64,000 bases of DNA from Rhea pennata (taxonomy: Eukaryota > Chordata > Aves > Rheiformes > Rheidae), in NCBI RefSeq assembly GCF_028389875.1, contig NC_084687.1, positions 2,888,157 through 2,952,156 on the forward strand, given 5' to 3'. The position numbers and the translations under genes were made by a program. The notes under the pieces were generated by a model. It worked only from the letters and a program-made list of their open reading frames with translations, was not told where the DNA came from and searched no databases. Shown piece by piece: positions 36,590-47,799 of the stretch. How positions within the stretch are numbered: position 1 is the first letter of the stretch; the number at the start of each line of letters is the position of its first letter.

Positions 36590-38110
36590 ATAAAGAGGCG
36601 AGCGCCCGGCGAGCGCCGGTACAGGGCAAAACGAGCTCTGCAGCGAAGCAAACGCAGCCCCAAAAGCGAGACCCCCCCCCCCCCCCACCCCGGCCCCCAC
36701 CGCCGCCTGCCCCGCGCTTGGAGCTGGCGCCGGTTCGGGAAAAGATTTAAGCCAGCGTTTAAGCTTTCCCGTCGCGCTTTCCCGAACGGGACTTTTGAAG
36801 TCTCCACCGGCCTCGCGGAGGGCTCAGCGCGCGTTAGCCAGCGGCTGGCAGATGGACGGACGGACGGACGGCCGCTTCGCGAGCTGCTTCGATTAGCCGG
36901 CACGGAAGATGCGGCCGAAGCGCGGGATTGCTTGGAGCTGGGTCGGCGCCAGCCGTGCGGAGGAGCAGGTCTTCCGCGGGCTCCGTAACCTCCGCCCGCT
37001 CCTAATGCCAGCAAACGACCTTGTCCACCCCCAAAACCGGCTGCTTCGGCGCTGGCACCTATTCAACAGCAAAAGCCTCCCAGGAGATTGCGGCCGGAGC
37101 CAAAAAAAACCCGGCACAAGCAGCGAGCGATAGGTCACTGCTTTGCAGAAAGCAAAAGGCAGTAATTAGGCCACACCGATATTTGCATCGACCCCGATTT
37201 TTGCAACGGCACGAAGCGGCAAGGTCCGGGGCCCGGGTGCTGCTGAGCCCTCACCTGCCGTCGAGGCAGCGGCGCGACTCCTCGGGGGGGGTAACGCTGC
37301 CCGCGGCCCCGGGCGTTATAGCCGGGACCCGACGCTGCCGCCCCGCCGGGGCTCCTTGCCGCCCCCGGTGCCCGGCCGGCCCGCCCTGCATCCCCCTCTT
37401 TTCCCAAGGGCAAGCTGAAGTTATCCCGCAGGTCATCATCACCCCCTTTCCCTCCCCCCCCCCAAAAAAAAAATGATGCAAGGGGAAGAACCGGGACGCC
37501 GCGGCCCCCCCGACGCTCCGCGCCCGACTTCGCCCCGCTGCCGAGGGAGGAGGGAGCGACAAACCGGGCTGGCGCGTGGTCCTCATCCCCCTGCCGCCGT
37601 CCTCGCTCGCCGGCGGCCGCCCGCCGCTCCGACCCGCTCGGCTCGCCGCGGCGCATGGCCGTGCCGGCGCGGGGAGGACGGCGGCGGCGGCTGTCCTCCG
37701 CTCGGCAGCGAGGCCACGCCGGTGCCCACGTGAGCCCGGTGGGACTCCCTGCCCTCATTCTCCTCCCCGTAGCCTGAGGAAGGGCTCGGGCTCCGGCTCT
37801 GGTTCCCGTTACGCCCGGAGAGACGGTTTCCGAACTGCCGAAGCCTCGGGAAGGGGAACCGCAGCCCTGGGTGCTTTTCTCGCTCTGATTCGCGCGGCGC
37901 CTGGGTCGCGGTGCCCGTTCCTCCACGCGCTTCGGTGGGCCAAGAGCCACCCCAGGCAGGGGCAGAGCAGGGGCTGGATGCGGCCGTAGCCCCTGGGCTC
38001 CCCGCGCGCCCTTGGCACGTCCAAAGGGCCGGAGCTGGGGCCGGCTGGCTGCCAGCATCCTCCGTCGGCTCCGGCGAAGACTTTGGACCCGCTTTTCTAT
38101 GCCCCCCGCC
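36590..38110. promoter_or_regulatory. CpG island without an assigned gene (B)
   Basis: GC- and CpG-rich sequence, strongest at 37.2-38.05 kb. The minus-strand open frame 37135-38223 (362 codons) is low-complexity Arg/Gly/Ala/Pro and has no recognisable domain. A C-run/A-run junction at 37454-37473 is followed by sequence resembling the LAMTOR5 intron repeat. A GGAC tetranucleotide repeat lies at 36852-36872. Confidence 0.5.
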
Positions 38111-38884
38111 TGCTTCATCGTAACCAGCTGCAGAGATTTCCCATCTTTTATTTCTCCAACACAAATCATCCCCTTCCTCGCTGGAAATAAAAAAAAAAAA
38201 AAAAGGGGGGGGGGAAGGCACAAGGGAAGGTGCAGCGAGGGCCCAGCTGGGACATTACACGGCCGATTTCCAAACGCCGCCCCCAGCCCTCAACCGCATC
38301 GCGAATCCTCCGGGCTGCGCTTGCCCCCGCCGCCTTCCCAGCCTCGTCCCAGCACGGGCAATCCGGGCAGGACGGCACATCGCGCTTCGGTGAATTAGGG
38401 GAAACAACCTCAAAACCGGCTGGGCAGCAGCTGGGGCATCCCGGGGTCCAACAAAACCCAACTCCTTGGGAATCAGCCTCGGAAAGATCCCGCTCGCAAT
38501 GGAGAGCGGTTACAAAAGCTGCGGTTCTCAGGCGCTTTGAGCCGCGGGAGACGCCGGGAGAACAGCTCAGACCACGCTCGGTCCCTTGCAGGTTCGATCG
38601 GTCCGTGAATCATCGACGCAATCTTTTCTCCCCCATATTCTGTTGGGGTTTTGCTTGCACAGAAATTTGCATTAAAAAAAAAAAAAAATCTCAGCCTTGA
38701 TCAAAACTTTTTGCAAATCGAGCCGCTAGATTTTGTCCGGTGTTTCAAGCGAGCGCCGCGATTTTGAGATGCTCTGCAACAGAGGGGAAAAACCTCCCGT
38801 TTTCAGTGAGCGTGGTGAGAACACTGCAAGGAAAAGGCTGATAGGAAAACCCATCCGTATCCATTTGCCAGAGGACCAAATATA

Positions 38885-38914
38885 CATTTATATTTATATT
38901 TATATTTAAAAAAA

Positions 38915-38964
<50 letters not shown>
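38885..38964. repeat. Compound (TATTTA)n-(AT)n-(AC)n microsatellite
   Basis: Three TATTTA units, an A-run, about fourteen AT and about ten AC units lie in series. The AT and AC parts are adjacent, as is common when one evolves from the other. Confidence 0.95.
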
Positions 38965-41830
38965 TTCCCGGACAGCTGGCATGCTGAGCCACCCTGCCAG
39001 CCCGAGACTCCGCGAGAGGTTACCTGACACAGGGCTTTTCCAGCCGAAATACGATGATAATCATAAAACCGTAACGGTGCCCCGGCGCAGGCTGGGCCGA
39101 GCGGGGAAGGAAACGCTCGTTCAGCGCCCGCCGGGCGCGTTTGTGCCGGCCAGAAGCCGCCCCGGGGATTGCCTCCCGCGCTCGGCACGCAGCGGAAAAG
39201 CTCCGGCTGCGCTCCGGCGCCGACCCAGCGGCAAGGACGACGGGAATCGCACTCCGAGTTTTGCACGTTATTCTTTACCGCTGGCTAAATGCCGATTGCA
39301 TCAAGTCCACCAGAACTAGAAGTAGGGCTGATCTGGCCCGGGATTGCCATTAACCCTTCCCAAATCCTGGCGTGTTGCTGGTTTAAAGGTTGAAAATTTT
39401 GCATAGATGCTGCTGCCACTGTTTTAAGCAACCACTTTGCAGCCATAGAGTTCAGCCTGGCAGAAATACTGCTGAATTATTTCACCCCAGGTCCTTAAGG
39501 TTTAATTCGAGTGAGCTAAATGCAGCTAATATTTACTTGCATGTGTTTCAATGTCTTTGTTGTTTCCACCTTATGCTTCAAAAAAGGTAGGCTGCAAAGG
39601 CCAATGCAAGCTTTCCATTAGAAAAAAATATATATGTACAGAGCACAAAAGTAACTATTTTAAATCTTGGGAAAGGGAGGAAGGCTGTAAACATTCAAAA
39701 CAGAGCGTATCTGCCTGAGTTCAGGAATAAACCCCAGAGCATCCAAAATATTGTGGTAAATAACTTGTACTGAGCACAGCTTAGTACAAAAACCATGAGC
39801 CAGGTAGCATTTCACCTGGAAATAAATGGGAACCTTTTCAACTAAGGTGATTCTTCCAGATCCTATAGATAATAAAAGGCTCAGTTACAATTCTATTCTA
39901 TCGTTAATGCCATTTAGACTTTTATAAGCACAGTAAATAAAATTAAAAGGCAGCCACTCACCTGCAGCGTAGCACAGCCAGCCTAAATTACAGCTCCTCC
40001 TCAAGCAATAGGAGATCCCGTCTTGGGTGGATACGGATGCGGCCGGCGTCCGCTCGTCTCTGACACACGGGTAAGGATTAAGAAAGAGTTTGTCTCAGAT
40101 AAGACTCAGATTCGGAAATCCTACACCCCTGTGAAACCCTATCTTATCTCGTTGTCCTTGGCTTTTAAAGGCAACACGAGGAAGAAACACCGTGAGTGGG
40201 GCTGCTCCAGCGAAACCCAGTGGTACGCGCGTAGACAGCGACAGCAGCAAACAGCCCAGAACTCCTCCAAACCCAGCTCGGGGAGAGGTCTACCCTCAGG
40301 TGCTTGGCTCCTGAGCTGAAACTCCAGAATGGTGATTTCTTCACTTGGGAGCAGATTTAGCCCCGTTGGTGCTCCATCAGCTCTAGAGGTGAGAGTGGAG
40401 CCCTCCCTTCCCAACATGATTAAGAGCTTCCCACCTGGGCAGCAGCAACATCCAGAAATAGGCAGGTATTTTGAGACTAAAAGGCAAAGAGTAAAGCAGC
40501 TCTTACCTGCCTAGGTACGGGCTGCAGTCCCATCATACTCACTACCTTCTCACCATGAGCTGGGTGGTGGCACTGGACAACAGTAGGGAAGAGCAGGTGC
40601 AGCTTCAGGCACAGAAGGGGCTTTGATGGATTCTTTCAAGTCTAAGATATGGAGACCAGGTTGCTGCCTTCCAAGTCTAGCTCTGAGCACATCCCTCCCC
40701 AAGGAACACGTGGGGTGGAGTAAGCCCATCTCTCTTTGGCCACGCGAGGAGATGAGAGGAAGACACAGCCCTGAGTATGATGACCAGGAGGAACAGGTCT
40801 TCTCCCCCTCCTCTCCTTGCTACACTCAGATGACCAACCTGAGGTGTCACGCTTAGTCCCACAGTCCCTCTGTAATCATCAACAGCAAGAGCTGGAAGGA
40901 GAGGTCCATGGCTTCCCCTAGTCATCAACTTGGCCACTTTGCTTTAAGCCAATACACAAGAAAGCCCTAAACAGTTCCCAGCTCCTTCAAGCACCATCCA
41001 CAGCAGTGCCCGCATGCCTGGCATCCCTAAAATATATGTATATATATATATATATATAATAAAATAAGTCACTGTCTCGTGGGCACTTCCCAAAGGTTAT
41101 GGTCACACTGCAGTAACGGGGGATCTCATTAGTCACCCGCACAGCCCAACGGCGGCGCCACGAAGGCGCCGCGCGAGGGACATATCAAGAACCGTGTTAG
41201 CGCGGCGACCGGAACAGGGACAAGCAGCGAGGGTGCCGCGCCGCAGAAAGGGCTGAAGTTGTCACGACGCTGTCGGCAGGCTCGAGACAAAAGGCTGCCT
41301 CATCAATAGCTAATGGGCGAATAAATAAATGATGCGCCCCGCTCCCGTGAATCGTGTTTCTCCCTCCTCGCTGCGCCGTCTCCTCTCTCCCTGCTTTCTG
41401 TCCTGCTCTGGTCTTTCCGCTCCTCCGTTTTCCAGCTTTTCAAGACTCGGGGGTATTTGCCCGTTTTTGAAAACGTAAAGCCGCCGTGGAAGGACGGCGT
41501 CGCAGCTAAGGCAGAAAAGCACACCTGCAGATATGTGGCTCCAGATACACAGCCCCAGCACGTGCCTGTCAGAGCCACCATCCCAAGCAGGGTCTGATGC
41601 TGATGGGAGCAGGATCGGCTCATCCAGCCCTGGAGCTGCTCCCTGGATAAGAGGGTAAAAGCAGGAAAAAAAAAAAGAAATTAGATTTTTCCCTAGGGAA
41701 AATTTCCCAGCTGCGCATCTTGCTGAGCCCAGCACCAGCTTCACCGCTAGTTTTGGGTCAAAGCCGAATTTGGCTTCTCCCCAGGGTCTTGGTGGCCAAC
41801 ATCTGCCTGGACCAAGAGGACAGGCTACCA
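38965..41830. other. Intergenic, mixed composition, no gene recognised
   Basis: GC-rich to 39.3 kb, AT-rich to 40.0 kb, then ordinary. Contains a (TA)n tract at 41032-41058 and an 8-bp GC hairpin at 41152-41172. No coding exon is seen. Confidence 0.4.
41032..41058. repeat. (TA)n microsatellite
   Basis: About thirteen TA units with minor interruption. Confidence 0.9.
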
Positions 41831-43120
41831 CCAGGCAGCGCTAAGCCCGGCCACCCCGAGCCCTCTCCGCGGAGGGTCGGCATCGCTCCAAAGCGCGAGG
41901 CTCCCCCAGGTTGGGCTCCCACATGCCATCAACAGCCCGTGCCAGAAGCGGAGCACCGGGCGGCGAAACCAAAGCTGCCCGAGGCGGCTCGCGCTCCGCA
42001 CCCGGCCCGCCTGCCACCTGCCCGGCACCGGGCTGGAAGCGCTCGAGCGCCGCCGGACACGCGCCGGCAGCTCCCCGGCGGCCGGTCCATGCTCCAGCGG
42101 GCGCCTGGCAGGGAGGGAGAGGAGGAGCTGGCCTGGGGGGAGGTTGCAGAGGGAGAGAAAGGGTGTCCCCTGGCCCCCGTGCTTTGCCTGCCCTGGGGGG
42201 TTTTACATCCGAGCCAGTGCAGAGAAGTGGGGGAGAAGGTGCCACCCTCCCCGCTCCTGTCCGGGCACGTCCTCCGCTGACGCCCGATAACTTCGGCGCG
42301 CGGTTGAGCCCTAGCATCGCCCCGAGTGAAAGGGGCTGCTCCCGTCTGCTTCCAGGTCCGACCCTGGAGCAGAGCCCTCACCGCTCCGAGGGGCCATTCC
42401 CGTCCCAGCGGCTCATCGCCCAGCACAGCTGGGTACCCGGCAGCCCGGGAAATAGCGGGAAATAACGGATCGGGCTTGGAGATGCTTGGAGGATTAACCC
42501 CTCGCTGCTGCCTTGACGCGGAGGAGGCAGCTGGCTAAGCCGAGCCGGGACGGCGGGGCGCAGCGTTTCGGGGCGCATCTCCCTTTCGTGAGGTTTCCTG
42601 CTCATCCCCGTCCCCAATTCAACCTGGAGGAGGTGAAGCGGCTCGGGCAGAGCCAGTAACCGCATCCGTCCTGCGCCGGCTCTTAACCGCGGAGCACCAG
42701 CCCCGCTGGCCCCATCCGCCCCCCCCCCCGACCTCGTTCACCCATCTCTGATCTTCCACGATCACTTTCCCTCCCCGCTCTGATTTCACGGGGTCGCGCT
42801 ACGCTATCCCTCCGGCCCCCTCCGAGCCCCGGCCCCCTCCTCCGCTCCGTCCTCCCGGCCGCCGCGCTGACCCCGCCGAAGCTGCGCTCGCCCGCCGGCA
42901 CACCGTGCCGCTAATTGCGCAGCTCCTGTTCCAGGGATATTACCTTCGCTTCGGGTTTGCATAACCCCGACCCACGTCACAGCGGAGCCCGGGCACCGAA
43001 ATCAAGCTCTTCTGTATCGGTAACAAGAAACTTTAACCACCACCCCTGACCCGAGCGGACCTCTGCCGCGGCTTCTCCTCCAGCATCTTACCCTACCGCT
43101 CGCGATGGGTGTCACCGAAG
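41830..43120. promoter_or_regulatory. CpG island without an assigned gene (C)
   Basis: About 1.3 kb of CpG-rich DNA with a C-run at about 42720. Open frames on both strands (for example 41720-42280 plus, 186 codons) are Pro/Arg/Ala-rich and unrecognised. Possibly the promoter of a noncoding RNA or distal regulatory DNA. Confidence 0.45.
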
Positions 43121-46100
43121 CACCCACCTCCGGCCAATATTTAACCTGCACAAAGGTCATTGCTTGTCTGCTCTGTATTAGGGAGAGCTGAAAACCCTCC
43201 AAAAAAAGTCGAAGAGGATGTGAGCGCTCACCTCGTGCCTGTCGCTGGACCGCTCCGGGCTCCGCCGCACCTCGCGCCGGGGCGACGGTCCTCTGGCCGG
43301 CGAGGGAAAGGGAGATGGTTTCTTTCCAGATGAGCAGGAATATGGAAGTGGGGTTTAGGGAGCAATGCTCTTCTGTCGGTGCTCCCGAGAGTTACGATGT
43401 TCCGGCATCTAAACATCCCAGTGCTTGAAGAGGAACACCTGGGAAGGCGGCTACCCAAATCCCTCCGGGGAGGGGCGTTAAGACTGAGTTTAGTCCTCCA
43501 GTGATTCCTCCCACCTCAAACCAAGTCAGACCGAACCACCCTCCCGCCCCATCTCTGCCAGCACCATCAGCCCGAGGAGGGCCGGGACCTGCCTCCTAGC
43601 GAAGGGCAGCCCAGAACGATGCTCTGCAGAGCACAGCCGGACGGAGCGGGTGAAGATGGCACTGGCGTGGGATGTTGGTTGGGTGTCACTGTCCCAAGAA
43701 GTGGCCCTGCTCCTCTCTCAGCAATGACAGCCAAACTCCCCACTGATGCTCAGAGCCTGGGTCCAGCCCAATATCATTCCTGCAGCCTCAGCAGCTCCTG
43801 AGGAAACAGAGGTGGAGGTGCATGGGGGAAGTCCAGCAAGGCAAGACCCTGCTAGATACTTGCTTCTTCCTGCCCACGACGGGGACAGCGTGCCTCCCAA
43901 GCGCATATTCCTGCTTTCCAGGCAGCCATAAGGCCAAGCACGGCTTTATGTCCCTGCCAGACCTCAAAACAGCACTGGAAGAGGGGTTATGAAGGGGGAA
44001 ACTGAGGCACTGGGCATCCAAGAGGGTTGACCTGCAAAACAGCTCCAGGGCCCCCTCCATGCCCCTGCGCCAAGCGATGGAGGGGTCCATCTGCCACACC
44101 GTGTGAGGCACCACACCCCCCCAGCAGTGCGCTCCCCCCTGCCAGGGGGCTGCTCTCACCATCTTGCCCTCCAAGTTTGCATTTTCAAAGAGTTTTATTA
44201 TTTTTTTTAATTAAGGGAAGGATGCGTACAGGACTGGAAGACCCTTGGCTCTCTCTGCGTCCCTTTTTGTCCCTCCTTGGCTGGCTTTCCAGAGATAACC
44301 ACTTCCCAAAAGCCCCATCTCCATCCCGGTTCCCAGCAGGGAAAACAAGCGGCATCTTTATATCCTGATCCTCGCTCCTCTTGCCCTGATTTGGGCCTGA
44401 ATTATTTCCCTGCATCAAGTCCCTGCAGCATCTAAAACCCGTAACTTCAGCAAGCGCTTGCTGGTGTCTCCAGAACAGCAGTCTCCGTCCGCTCTGCGGG
44501 TACCGGGGCCTTGCTGGCCAAGGGTGGCTCTGAGAAATGACCAAGAAAATTAAAGGCATTGGCAAATAATCTTAAATGCATCTTGAAGAACAATTTGTGC
44601 CCCTCTGGGGAAACATTTAGGGGACCGTAACCCTGAAAAGCTCAAAATCTCAAATTGCAAGAATTAAATCCAACAGTGCCCCTGTCTGGGGAATGGAAAT
44701 AGAGCAGCTGAGGCCAAGACACTTCGTTTTCATAGCAGTCCACAATATTTACGCCTGTCTCACCAGGATGGGGAACAACCCGTCGCAGCAGCCTGTGGAC
44801 CCCAGCAGCAACCCCCTCCCCCCAAACTTCCCAGGACCCCCCCTGTCCTGGCAGCCCAAACCCAAGAGGATAATAAATAAATAAATAAAAATAAATAAAT
44901 AAATAAAATTTAAAAAGCAGCCTCAGAGTCCCTTCCTCTGCCCTGCAAGCTCCTGGCTTTATTCTGCCATGGGAAGGGGCACACACAGCCTCTCACCGTG
45001 GGAAAGGGGTCCTGTGCGGCCAAGGGGACGCTCGCGGCTCTGCACGTGGCTGCAGCCGGGATGCCCGAACCCGGGCGGCAGCGTATCAGCTCCAGCCAGG
45101 AGAGGACAGTGCTGCACGCGTTTTACTAGCTACGGGCACAAAGATATCGAGGGGGATTTTACGGGTTCCCGCCTGCACCCATGCACCCGACGGATCCGGG
45201 GCGCTGCTGCCAGCCGGCTAAACAAGAAAGCCGATCTATCCCTCCTCCTCCCGGGATAACTGCCTGCTCGCAAATAAAAGCGCCGAAGGCTCCAGCTTCC
45301 AGCAGGACCGGACAGCTGCCAGGCCCCGTTCGTGCACGGGGCTCCTGCCAACGCTCTGCACCCTGGGCTATTTGCAAGCCCCCCTTCCGGTCCTAGCAAC
45401 GGGTGCCCACCCTGTGCCACCCTCTCGGCTCCCCCGTTTCCTAAACTAAAAGCAGTTTTATGCACAAGTGCTCAGTGTGGTGGTGGTGGGAAGGCAGAGG
45501 TGCAGCCTCGCCAGCTTGCACAGGCAGAAAACAAACATTGCACTGATTTTTTAAAGTACAGGAAGAGGGAGCCGATCCCGTTTGCTGCCCCAACACAACC
45601 CACCACCCAGCCTTCCTCATCCTTGCTGTGAGCGATGACTCCAGCCCCCTTCCCAGCTCCCAGGCACGCACCAGATCCATCGGGAAGGCCGATGCATAGA
45701 GGAGCTGGCAGCAGGCGAGGGCCTCCTCAACCCTCAGGCAGGTGGAGCTGCTCACCCCAACATTGCCCTGATTCCCCCGGTGCCTGGATTGGGAACGGCT
45801 TTTGCAGGCTACAGCTCCATATGATGCTAACAGCAGGTTTCGCAGCAGGTCCAAGCAGCTGCCCTGGGCTGGCTGCAAACCTGCAGGGTCAGATCAGGCA
45901 GGAGGCAAAAGGCTGTAGCCCCCAATCCTGCAAACAGAAAGCGGTTTTGCAGGACAAATTCATGGAAAAAGATCAGGAGATTCCATCCCTGTCCTTGTGC
46001 TCTCCCGGTTGCTTTTGGAGACCGAGGGCTAGCAGCGATTCCTGAGCTAGAAACAGCTCTGTGGATGTGCTGCTTCTTCCGTGCAGGGCGGAGCTGCTTT

Positions 46101-46200
46101 TTGTGGCTGGGATTAAGGAGAAACAATTATTTTGTTCCTAATGGAAATTGCCCCTGCAGAGGAAGGTGCCCCCCATGCCCCAGCGCACTCAGAGCCCGCA
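43121..46200. other. Intergenic, no gene recognised
   Basis: Contains a MIR-like core near 43.98-44.01 kb and an (AAAT)n tract at 44871-44912. No coding exon is seen. Confidence 0.4.
44871..44912. repeat. (AAAT)n microsatellite
   Basis: About ten AATA/AAAT units with one interruption. Confidence 0.95.
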
Positions 46201-46365
46201 TCAGGGCAGAGCTGTGTTCGCAGCGGGATGCATCGGGGCACCCTCAGAGCAGGGTTCGCAGTGGGGTGCATCGGGGCACCCTCAGAGCGGGGTTTGCAGC
46301 AGAGTGCATCGGGGCACCCTCAGAGCGGGGTTTGCAGCGGAGTGCATCGGGGCACCCAGCTGGGG
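46200..46365. repeat. 38-bp minisatellite, about four copies
   Basis: Tandem units of 38 bp with the core GTGCATCGGGGCACCCTCAG followed by AGCGGGGTTTGCAGC. Copies differ by a few substitutions (TTCGCAGTGG versus TTTGCAGCGG), and the last is cut short at about 46358. Confidence 0.92.
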
Positions 46366-46529
46366 CACCATCAGTTGATGCCCCAAGATGCCCCGGTGAT
46401 GAGGAGAGAGAAAGAAGCAATAGCTTTTTGGGGCCAGCAATGACTAATTCTCCTCCAGGAGCAAGGAAATAATTAGAAGATTTTTCCTGAGGCTGGAACA
46501 GCCCTTAATTAAGAGGCCGGGCAAGCCCT

Positions 46530-47400
46530 CGGCATAGCCCTCCGAATTTCCCTCCTGCCAGGAGAGCGGGCGCCGGAGGCGAGACCCCGGGGCCGCGCCG
46601 CTACAGCCCTTGCACCAGAGCTGCTCTCCGGAAAGCAAAACGAGCTGAAATAAGGGAAGAGAAGCGTATAAATCCGAGGAGCGACGGCAGGGGAGGGGAA
46701 CGGGGAGGAAGGCAGCGCCGCTGATCAGCTCCCGCACCCCCTTTCTCCAGCTGTTAATACTTTGGGTGGAGGGGGAAAGAGTGCAAAAAACCCTCCGAAA
46801 CAGCCATCGTTTGCAAAATCCTCTCCGCTGGCTGTTTCGGAGAGGGGTGCCTCCCGCCGAGGAGGGCCCCGGGACGACTCCTCCGTGCCGAATGCAACCG
46901 CTGCGGCCAAGATAAAAGCGAAGCGGTGAATAATTCATGGTTCAATCTTTTTTTTTTTTCCTCCCGCCGTCTGTTGTAAATATTTAAGTAGCGCTGAGGA
47001 TGTCTAGAGCCGGACCTTGGCGGGGACGAGGAGGGCGAACCGGAGCAGCGGGGTGGGGGTCCGATGCCCCGGCGGAGGCGGCAGGAGCCCGGCAGGGTTC
47101 GTCCGTATCTCGACTGCCGCCGGCGGCGTCGACGAGCCTGTTCTGCACCTCCGTTTCGTGGGTGCAATCGTGTGGGTGCAAATCTCCGACGCTCGGGAGC
47201 TGCTTCCCGGCGGATGGATTTCCCGGGCAACAAATCCCTTCGGCATCCTCCAGCAAGAAGGCAAAACCGAGAGGGACCGTCCAGCGCCGGCTCTTCCGGC
47301 GGGTGCCGTCGCTTGGGTCTGCAATTCAGTCCCTGCAGGAGACCCAGCGCCTTCGGGACGACATTCCCGCTACTCCCGCTTTGCACCGCAGACCTGCTCA
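46530..47400. promoter_or_regulatory. CpG island without an assigned gene (D)
   Basis: CpG-rich block with open frames on both strands (46754-47557 minus, 267 codons; 47017-47487 plus, 156 codons) that overlap each other and match no family. The overlap of long frames on opposite strands is typical of GC-rich noncoding sequence. Confidence 0.45.
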
Positions 47401-47745
47401 ACAGAGCGAGGGTGCAAACAGCTTTTCCATCTTCTAGAAGCTTTTCGAGGAATCCGTCGTTTTTCCTCCCTCTGGCAGCCTGAGTGAAGAGACTGGGAGG
47501 CCACCAACTTCTGCAGCTCAGAAATCTGGAAAAGCACGTTCCTGTGAACCCGAGCATTTCACTCGCTTTTCACCTTTTAAAAACGCTTTTCCAAATGAAT
47601 TCAACATTTGAAACAAGAGTTTCTTTTTAATAGAAGAAACGGTGTTTCATTTGGAAAATTCCCAATAGGAAGTTTTCAAAAACTTCAACTCTTTTTCCCA
47701 CACGCTTTTCCAAGCCAAGAAATTAATCAAAACAATGCGTTTCTC

Positions 47746-47797
47746 ATCAAAAAAAAAAAAAAAGAAAAAGAAAAAAAGAAAAAAAGAAAAAAAGAAA
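47746..47797. repeat. A-rich (GAAAAA)n tract
   Basis: An A15 run continues as GAAAAA/GAAAAAA units. It is purine-only on the plus strand. Confidence 0.85.
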
Positions 47798-47799
47798 TC

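Noticed and set aside
35921-36988. 355-codon plus-strand open frame between CpG islands A and B
   Set aside because: No recognisable domain, passes through an alternating TATGCATA tract, and overlaps other frames. Likely random.
37135-38223. 362-codon minus-strand open frame
   Set aside because: Low-complexity Arg/Gly/Pro/Ala translation crossing a C-run/A-run junction, with overlapping frames on the other strand. No support as a gene.
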